Positions 1 to 5,621 of a stretch of 5,621 nt of DNA are shown one piece after another. How positions within the stretch are numbered: the stretch's first letter is position 1; each line of letters opens with the position of its first letter. The translations under genes were made by a program, and so were the position numbers. The stretch covers positions 1-5,621 of the forward strand of contig CAMKNF010000129.1 in NCBI GenBank assembly GCA_946414115.1. The letters are read 5' to 3'. This DNA comes from an uncultured Ruminococcus sp. (GTDB taxonomy: Bacteria > Bacillota > Clostridia > Oscillospirales > Acutalibacteraceae). The notes below the pieces were generated by a model. That model saw only the letters and a list, made by a program, of their open reading frames with translations. It was not told the DNA's origin and made no database searches.

Positions 1-343
1 GGTCGGAGCGTCGGAAAGCGACCTCGTTTTCGGCATTGTAGCCGAGGAAATGGGCGTTATCGTTGCAATTACGCTTGCGATTGCCGTAGGTGCACTCGTG
101 ATTTACGCACGTGCAATCACCACACGAAGCAGAAGCACATTCTATTCGATTTCAGCGTGCTGTGCGGCAGGCTTGCTTGTTGTTCAGCTTTCACTAAATG
201 TTTTCGGCGCAACCGATATTCTCCCGCTTACAGGCGTTACGTTCCCGTTCATAAGTGCCGGCGGCTCGAGCATTATGGCTTGCTGGGGTCTGATTGCGTT
301 TATCAAGGCGGCGGACGAGAGGACGTATGCTGTTAAAAGATAG
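1..343 (+). CDS. FtsW/RodA/SpoVE family (SEDS) peptidoglycan glycosyltransferase, C-terminal part
   Basis: This is the 3' end of a gene that begins before the window. The frame is open from base 2 and stops at TAG 341-343, giving 113 residues. The fragment carries two SEDS signatures: SDLVFGIVAEEMG at its start, and PLTGVTFPFISAGGSS near the end, the most conserved stretch of the family. Two or three hydrophobic segments (about residues 17-36, 46-63 and 85-105) fit the last transmembrane helices. SEDS proteins are polytopic membrane enzymes that polymerise lipid II into glycan strands together with a class B PBP, and the next gene is such a PBP, which supports the call. Whether it serves division (FtsW), elongation (RodA) or sporulation (SpoVE) cannot be decided from the C-terminus. 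The family is near certain; the subtype is open. Confidence 0.95.
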   Translation, partial: VGASESDLVFGIVAEEMGVIVAITLAIAVGALVIYARAITTRSRSTFYSISACCAAGLLVVQLSLNVFGATDILPLTGVTFPFISAGGSSIMACWGLIAFIKAADERTYAVKR

Positions 344-350
344 TGTATTT

Positions 351-427
351 AATGAGGAATTAGGAATGAGGAATTAGGAATTAGGAATTAGGAATTAGGA
401 ATTAGGAATGAGGAATTAGGAATTAAT
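351..427. repeat. Tandem array of ten 7-bp units (AATTAGG / AATGAGG)
   Basis: Starting eight bases after the SEDS stop codon, ten consecutive heptamers run without a break from 351 to 420. Seven are AATTAGG and three are AATGAGG (units 1, 3 and 9). A decayed unit, AATTAAT, follows at 421-427. Each unit contains AGG or GAGG, so the array looks like repeated weak ribosome-binding cores, but no start codon is placed to use them. The array fills most of the spacer before the PBP gene. Simple heptamer arrays like this can change copy number by slippage. The function is unknown. Confidence 0.95.
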
Positions 428-460
428 GGTCGGTCGAGGCACTCAACCACAATTCCACAA

Positions 461-483
461 CTTCACACTTCACACTTCACACT
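461..483. repeat. Short tandem array of three CTTCACA heptamers
   Basis: Three perfect copies of CTTCACA occupy 461-481, followed by a partial CT. The unit length is the same as in the array at 351-427 but the sequence is unrelated. The array ends seven bases before the AGGAGG at 491, so it lies in the immediate leader of the PBP gene. Confidence 0.85.
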
Positions 484-490
484 CAAAAAA

Positions 491-496
491 AGGAGG
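491..496 (+). promoter_or_regulatory. Ribosome-binding site of the PBP gene (decides the TTG start)
   Basis: A perfect AGGAGG lies seven bases before TTG at 504. The in-frame ATG at 426 has only the heptamer array before it, and starting there would translate repeat DNA and this ribosome site as protein. The TTG is therefore the supported start. Confidence 0.85.
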
Positions 497-503
497 CGTT
501 TAT

Positions 504-1907
504 TTGAAAAGAGTACTACGGCGAAGCACATTAATTTTTATACTTACTCTTGCATTCATAGGCGGAATGGGTTACCTTACGTTTCAGCTTATTATGAACG
601 CCGACGACTGGGTTGACCAGCCGTACAATGCCCACATTTCGGGCAGCGGCGGTCTTGCGCAGGCAGGCGCAATCTATGACAGAAACGGTGAGGTGCTTGC
701 ACAAACCGTTGACGGCGAGCGTGTATATAATGAAAACGCAAGCGTGAGGAAATCACTCCTTCACGTTGTTGGCGACAACAGTCTGAATATTTCAACGGCG
801 GCGCAGAGTATGTACCGTTCCCAGCTTTCGGGCTACAGCCTTTTATGGGGATTGAATATGCCCCAATCACTGCGCACATCAAGTGATATGAAGCTCACTG
901 TTGACGCAAAAACCTGTGCGGCGGCTTATGACGTGCTTTCAAGCTACGACAAAAAGGGCGCCTGCGTAATATACAACTACAAAACGGGCGAGGTAATCTG
1001 CTCGGTCAGCACAAAGGGCTATGACCCGCAGGCTCCTCCCGAAATTACAAAAGAAAACGAAAGCGAGTACGAGGGCGTTTATCTTGACAACGTGCTTTCC
1101 TCGTCATACACACCCGGCTCAATTTTCAAAATCGTTACAGCTGCGGCGGCAATTGAAAATATCCCCGATATTTACGAGAGAACGTGGACGTGCACAGGCA
1201 GTGAGGAAATCGGCGGCAGTGACATAACCTGCGTTGAACCTCACGGAACAATGGACTTCAAGCAGGCTATGGCACATTCGTGCAACGTAGTTTTTGCAGA
1301 GCTTGCGGTTGAGCTTGGCGCAGATACAATGAATAAAACTGCCGAGAAAATCGGCATAAATATGTCGTTCGAGGTTGACGGAGTTAAAACCGCAAAGGGA
1401 CACTACGACGCTTCAAAGGCTAACACCAATCAGCTTGCCTGGTCGGGCGTAGGTCAGTACGACAACGAAGTCAACCCTATGCAGATGGCGATAATCTGCG
1501 GCGCAATTGCAAACGGAGGAAAGGCGACTAATCCGACTCTTGTTGAGGACGGAGCGGCTTCGATTCTTTCGGCAATCGGTATCAACAAAAGCGGTAACGG
1601 CAGAGAGATGTTCAGCAAGGATACAGCCGCACAGCTTGATGAAATTATGAGATACACAATAACCGACTATTACGGTGACAATCTGTTCGGCGGTCTGACT
1701 GTCTGTGCCAAGACGGGTACGGGCGAAGTCGGCGACGACAAAGAGCCGAACGGCTGGATGGTAGGCTACTCAAAGGACGAGGACTGTCCGCTTGCGTTTG
1801 CCTGCGTTGTTGAGGATTCGGGTTTTGGCTTTACCTATGCCGCTTCCGTTGTTGAGGCGGCTATGATTCAGGCGGCAAAATCCTTAGGCGCATCGGCGGT
1901 AGGTTAA
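504..1907 (+). CDS. Class B penicillin-binding protein (PbpA-like D,D-transpeptidase)
   Basis: This gene encodes a 467-residue membrane-anchored transpeptidase that crosslinks peptidoglycan stem peptides outside the cell. From the TTG start, a short basic N-terminus (KRVLRR) precedes one hydrophobic anchor at about residues 8-30. A small N-terminal module follows, with AGAIYDRNGEVLAQ and later LHVVGD, typical of PbpA-like proteins. The transpeptidase domain has all three active-site motifs: SIFK (nucleophile S206, K209), SCN (259-261) and KTG (403-405). The length suits the compact PbpA-like class rather than the longer FtsI or PBP2x forms, and no PASTA domain is present. It follows a SEDS gene, its usual partner. 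An ATG at 426 would add 26 residues encoded by repeats and the ribosome site and is not favoured. The family is certain; whether it acts in elongation, division or sporulation is open. Confidence 0.95.
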   Translation: MKRVLRRSTLIFILTLAFIGGMGYLTFQLIMNADDWVDQPYNAHISGSGGLAQAGAIYDRNGEVLAQTVDGERVYNENASVRKSLLHVVGDNSLNISTAAQSMYRSQLSGYSLLWGLNMPQSLRTSSDMKLTVDAKTCAAAYDVLSSYDKKGACVIYNYKTGEVICSVSTKGYDPQAPPEITKENESEYEGVYLDNVLSSSYTPGSIFKIVTAAAAIENIPDIYERTWTCTGSEEIGGSDITCVEPHGTMDFKQAMAHSCNVVFAELAVELGADTMNKTAEKIGINMSFEVDGVKTAKGHYDASKANTNQLAWSGVGQYDNEVNPMQMAIICGAIANGGKATNPTLVEDGAASILSAIGINKSGNGREMFSKDTAAQLDEIMRYTITDYYGDNLFGGLTVCAKTGTGEVGDDKEPNGWMVGYSKDEDCPLAFACVVEDSGFGFTYAASVVEAAMIQAAKSLGASAVG

Positions 1908-1919
1908 TTCGGAATTAAT
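1906..1919. repeat. Relic of the heptamer repeat at the PBP stop codon
   Basis: AATTCGG followed by AATTAAT spans the last two bases of the PBP stop codon and the bases after it. It differs by one base from the last two units of the first array (AATTAGG AATTAAT at 414-427). It may be a seed or remnant of the same repeat, although 14 AT-rich bases could also match by chance. Confidence 0.4.
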
Positions 1920-1932
1920 TAAACGGAAACGT

Positions 1933-1960
1933 TTGTGTGATGAATTTATGTTCATATACA
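1933..1960 (+). promoter_or_regulatory. Candidate secA promoter (weak)
   Basis: TTGTGT (1933-1938) and TATACA (1955-1960) are separated by 16 bases, a passable sigma-A-like pair. It lies 211 bases before the secA start and would place the hairpin repeats in the secA leader. The -35 match is poor. An alternative -10 (TATACT, 2020-2025) lies in the centre of the repeat element but has no good -35. Confidence 0.2.
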
Positions 1961-1970
1961 GGCAACGTTT

Positions 1971-2052
1971 CGGGCGACCACATAGGGTCGCCCCTACGGA
2001 GTAACCCTGATTGCAATTATATACTGTAGGGGCAGCCCTGCGTGGCTGCCCG
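1971..2052. mobile_element. 82-bp GC-rich inverted-repeat element (MITE-like or hairpin repeat)
   Basis: Two 29-base arms, 1971-1999 and 2024-2052, are inverted copies of each other, matching at 22 of 29 positions around a 24-base AT-richer centre. Each arm also folds alone: GGGCGACC pairs with GGTCGCCC (1972-1979 with 1986-1993), and GGGCAGCC pairs with GGCTGCCC in the other arm. The inner arm ends read CCCCTACGG and CTGTAGGGG. The GC-rich composition stands out from the AT-rich spacer. There is no coding capacity, so any mobility would depend on a transposase elsewhere. Repeats of this look, with GTAGGGGC next to a GC-rich hairpin, are to my recollection common in gut Clostridia. No T-run follows, so it is not a canonical terminator. 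Confidence 0.6.
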
Positions 2053-2083
2053 ATATAAAAACGAAAACGTTTCCTTTACAGCC

Positions 2084-2108
2084 GTAGGGACACTCACTCC
2101 GTGTCCGC
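2084..2108. repeat. Third GTAGGG hairpin in the secA leader
   Basis: GTAGGG at 2084-2089 leads into a six-base-pair stem, GGACAC (2088-2093) with GTGTCC (2101-2106), around a 7-base loop. The GTAGGG lead and hairpin layout resemble the right arm of the element at 1971-2052, in the same orientation. It lies 49 bases before the secA ribosome site and may be a diverged relative of that arm. No T-run follows. Confidence 0.5.
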
Positions 2109-2156
2109 TTTGCAGTAACAACGGAAATATAAGTAAAAATACATACACATACACAG

Positions 2157-2162
2157 AAAGGA
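2157..2162 (+). promoter_or_regulatory. Ribosome-binding site of secA (decides the start)
   Basis: AAAGGA is followed after eight bases by ATG 2171. The frame is open back to a GTG at 2042, but that codon lies inside the right arm of the inverted-repeat element and has no ribosome site. The ATG also gives the usual SecA N-terminus, MNFLKAMFG. Confidence 0.85.
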
Positions 2163-2170
2163 AAATCATA

Positions 2171-5041
<2,871 letters not shown>

Positions 5042-5071
5042 TCAATTTACAATTTAAAATATGTAATTATT

Positions 5072-5105
5072 AAAAGCGCTGTCCTGTATGGGGCAGCGCT
5101 TTTTT
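5072..5105 (+). terminator. Intrinsic terminator after secA
   Basis: AAAAGCGCTGTCC (5072-5084) pairs with GGGCAGCGCTTTT (5092-5104), including one G-T wobble, and is followed directly by a run of T ending at 5105. It starts 31 bases after the secA stop. The A-run before the stem could let it work in both directions. Confidence 0.92.
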
Positions 5106-5389
5106 GCGGTAAAACGTTAAATGGTTAAATAAACAGCAAAATAGTATTAATAAATCATTGGTAAAAATGACTAATAAGTATTAGATGTATGTAAAGAAAT
5201 TGTAAAATGAAAAGACAAAAATTGCGTTTTTGTAAATAATAAAGGCAATATTGGCGTAATGTTGTCGCAATTAATCAAATATTTCAATAAATTATCCCTT
5301 TAAAAAATAAAATTTTGCCACGAAAAAACGCTTTGAAAATTATGTTAATTATTACCAAAAAATAATTTACTATTTGTTTATATTGCGAC

Positions 5390-5418
5390 TTTAATAAAGC
5401 AATAAAATATTATATAAT
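5390..5418 (+). promoter_or_regulatory. Candidate promoter upstream of the mini-ORF (perfect -10, poor -35)
   Basis: A perfect TATAAT lies at 5413-5418. At the usual 17-base spacing there is only TTTAAT (5390-5395). In such AT-rich DNA a TATAAT is expected by chance, so support is weak. Confidence 0.25.
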
Positions 5419-5472
5419 TAGTTCAATTCCGCATTAACTTAATTTATCAGCCTGAAAATAAGTGTAGATAAA

Positions 5473-5503
5473 GTGACAATCAAAATAGTTTAAAAACTAT
5501 ACC
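5473..5503 (+). promoter_or_regulatory. Candidate promoter with an internal dyad
   Basis: GTGACA (5473-5478, one base off TTGACA) and TATACC (5498-5503) are 19 bases apart, slightly long. The spacer and the first three bases of the -10 carry a perfect inverted repeat, ATAGTTT-AA-AAACTAT (5485-5500), so a dimeric regulator bound there would cover the promoter. Both promoter and operator are inferred from pattern only. Confidence 0.25.
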
Positions 5504-5514
5504 TTATATTTGTA

Positions 5515-5535
5515 TTTATAAAGTTTATAAAGGAG
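5515..5535 (+). promoter_or_regulatory. Ribosome site of the mini-ORF within a tandem TTTATAAAG repeat
   Basis: AAAGGAG (5529-5535) lies eight bases before ATG 5544 and is a strong Shine-Dalgarno match. Its first four bases belong to the second of two perfect adjacent copies of TTTATAAAG (5515-5523 and 5524-5532). Confidence 0.7.
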
Positions 5536-5543
5536 AGACACAA

Positions 5544-5603
5544 ATGAGAGCTATTTTTATAGCAACCGGTGCTTACGGAAAGGAAGTGAGAACAGGTGTT
5601 TAA
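5544..5603 (+). CDS. 19-codon ORF, possible leader peptide
   Basis: An ATG behind a strong ribosome site opens a frame of only 19 codons, MRAIFIATGAYGKEVRTGV, ending at TAA 5601-5603. I do not recognise the peptide. It is mildly hydrophobic at the front and shows no run of one amino acid of the kind seen in classical attenuators. Its end overlaps a likely GTG start at 5596 by eight bases, which suggests translational coupling. Other readings are a remnant of a decayed gene start or a sequencing frameshift, so that the ATG would really begin the downstream gene. The ribosome site is well supported; the function is unknown. Confidence 0.45.
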   Translation: MRAIFIATGAYGKEVRTGV

Positions 5604-5621
5604 GGCAATCAGAAAAGCAGG
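5596..5621 (+). CDS. Start of an unidentified gene (runs off the window)
   Basis: GTG at 5596 opens a frame that stays open to the edge and would read MFKAIRKAG. AAGGA (5580-5584) lies eleven bases upstream, a usable though long spacing. The frame has stops at 5560 and 5587, so the start cannot be much earlier unless there is a frameshift. The short basic beginning would suit the n-region of a Sec signal peptide or the leader of a type IV prepilin, which is cleaved after a Gly preceding FTL. The sequence ends before either can be tested. Confidence 0.4.

Larger units (their letters stand above)
5106..5543. other. 438-bp AT-rich non-coding stretch
   Basis: Between the secA terminator and the mini-ORF there is no supportable gene on either strand. 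Composition is far more AT-rich than the flanking genes. It contains short dyads (CTAATA-AG-TATTAG at 5171-5184; AATTATT and AATAATT at 5347-5367; ATAGTTT-AA-AAACTAT at 5485-5500), a distant inverted pair GTCGCAAT (5264-5271) and ATTGCGAC (5382-5389), and several loose -10-like sequences such as TATAAT at 5413-5418. I recognise no riboswitch or structured RNA family in it. It is most simply the promoter and leader region of the gene entering at the right edge. Confidence 0.7.

Noticed and set aside
351..483. CRISPR array
   Set aside because: The units are seven bases long with no spacers between them, and no cas gene is present.
426..503. PBP start at ATG 426
   Set aside because: It is preceded only by the heptamer array, and it would translate the second repeat and the AGGAGG. 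TTG 504 is better supported.
592..1657. Open frames on the - strand and in the + 1021-1227 frame within the PBP gene
   Set aside because: They overlap the transpeptidase domain with its catalytic motifs intact, and show no recognisable protein features.
1971..2052. Intrinsic terminator for the PBP gene
   Set aside because: The GC-rich hairpins are followed by CTACGG or ATATAAAA and no T-run, and the inverted arrangement with near-matching arms fits a repeat element better.
2042..2170. N-terminal extension of SecA from GTG 2042 (43 extra residues)
   Set aside because: The GTG lies inside the right arm of the inverted-repeat element, has no ribosome site, and the extension encodes repeat DNA. 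ATG 2171 has a good site and gives the normal SecA N-terminus.
5347..5367. AATTATT / AATAATT hairpin as a terminator
   Set aside because: The stem is seven A-T pairs only and is followed by TACTATTTG, not a T-run; such stems are expected by chance in this AT-rich DNA.
5106..5543. Riboswitch or known structured RNA upstream of the mini-ORF
   Set aside because: I could not match any conserved core (for example c-di-GMP, T-box, SAM or cobalamin elements) and the dyads are short and A/T-only or far apart.

Overview
The window reads as an ordinary chromosomal segment of a Gram-positive anaerobe. The best guess is a Clostridia member of the Ruminococcaceae/Oscillospirales type. Reasons are the SEDS + class B PBP gene pair, a SecA with Clostridia-like features (a long segment before GGLMIIGTERHESRR and a SEC-C zinc tail), purine-rich Shine-Dalgarno sites including one serving a TTG start, and intergenic GC-rich hairpin repeats containing GTAGGG. 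The organism call is inference from protein and repeat style, not a database match.

Layout, all on the + strand: (1) 1-343, the last 113 codons of a FtsW/RodA/SpoVE (SEDS) glycosyltransferase. (2) 344-503, a spacer filled by two different 7-bp tandem repeats, one of ten units and one of three. (3) 504-1907, a class B penicillin-binding protein with intact SIFK, SCN and KTG motifs, starting at a TTG behind a perfect AGGAGG. (4) 1908-2170, a spacer holding an 82-bp GC-rich inverted-repeat element of MITE type, a third related hairpin and the secA ribosome site. (5) 2171-5041, a complete secA of 956 codons. (6) 5072-5105, a strong intrinsic terminator. (7) 5106-5543, a very AT-rich non-coding stretch with several small dyads and weak promoter candidates. 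(8) 5544-5603, a 19-codon ORF with a good ribosome site, whose stop overlaps the likely GTG start (5596) of a gene that runs off the window.

Functionally, genes 1 and 2 form the standard two-component peptidoglycan synthase: the SEDS protein polymerises lipid II and the PBP crosslinks the strands. secA encodes the ATPase motor of the general secretion pathway; it has its own leader and terminator and appears to be transcribed separately. No defence system, CRISPR array, phage gene, rRNA or tRNA was seen. The coding content is conserved housekeeping. The least explained material is the repeat content of the two spacers and the overlapping mini-ORF arrangement at the 3' end.
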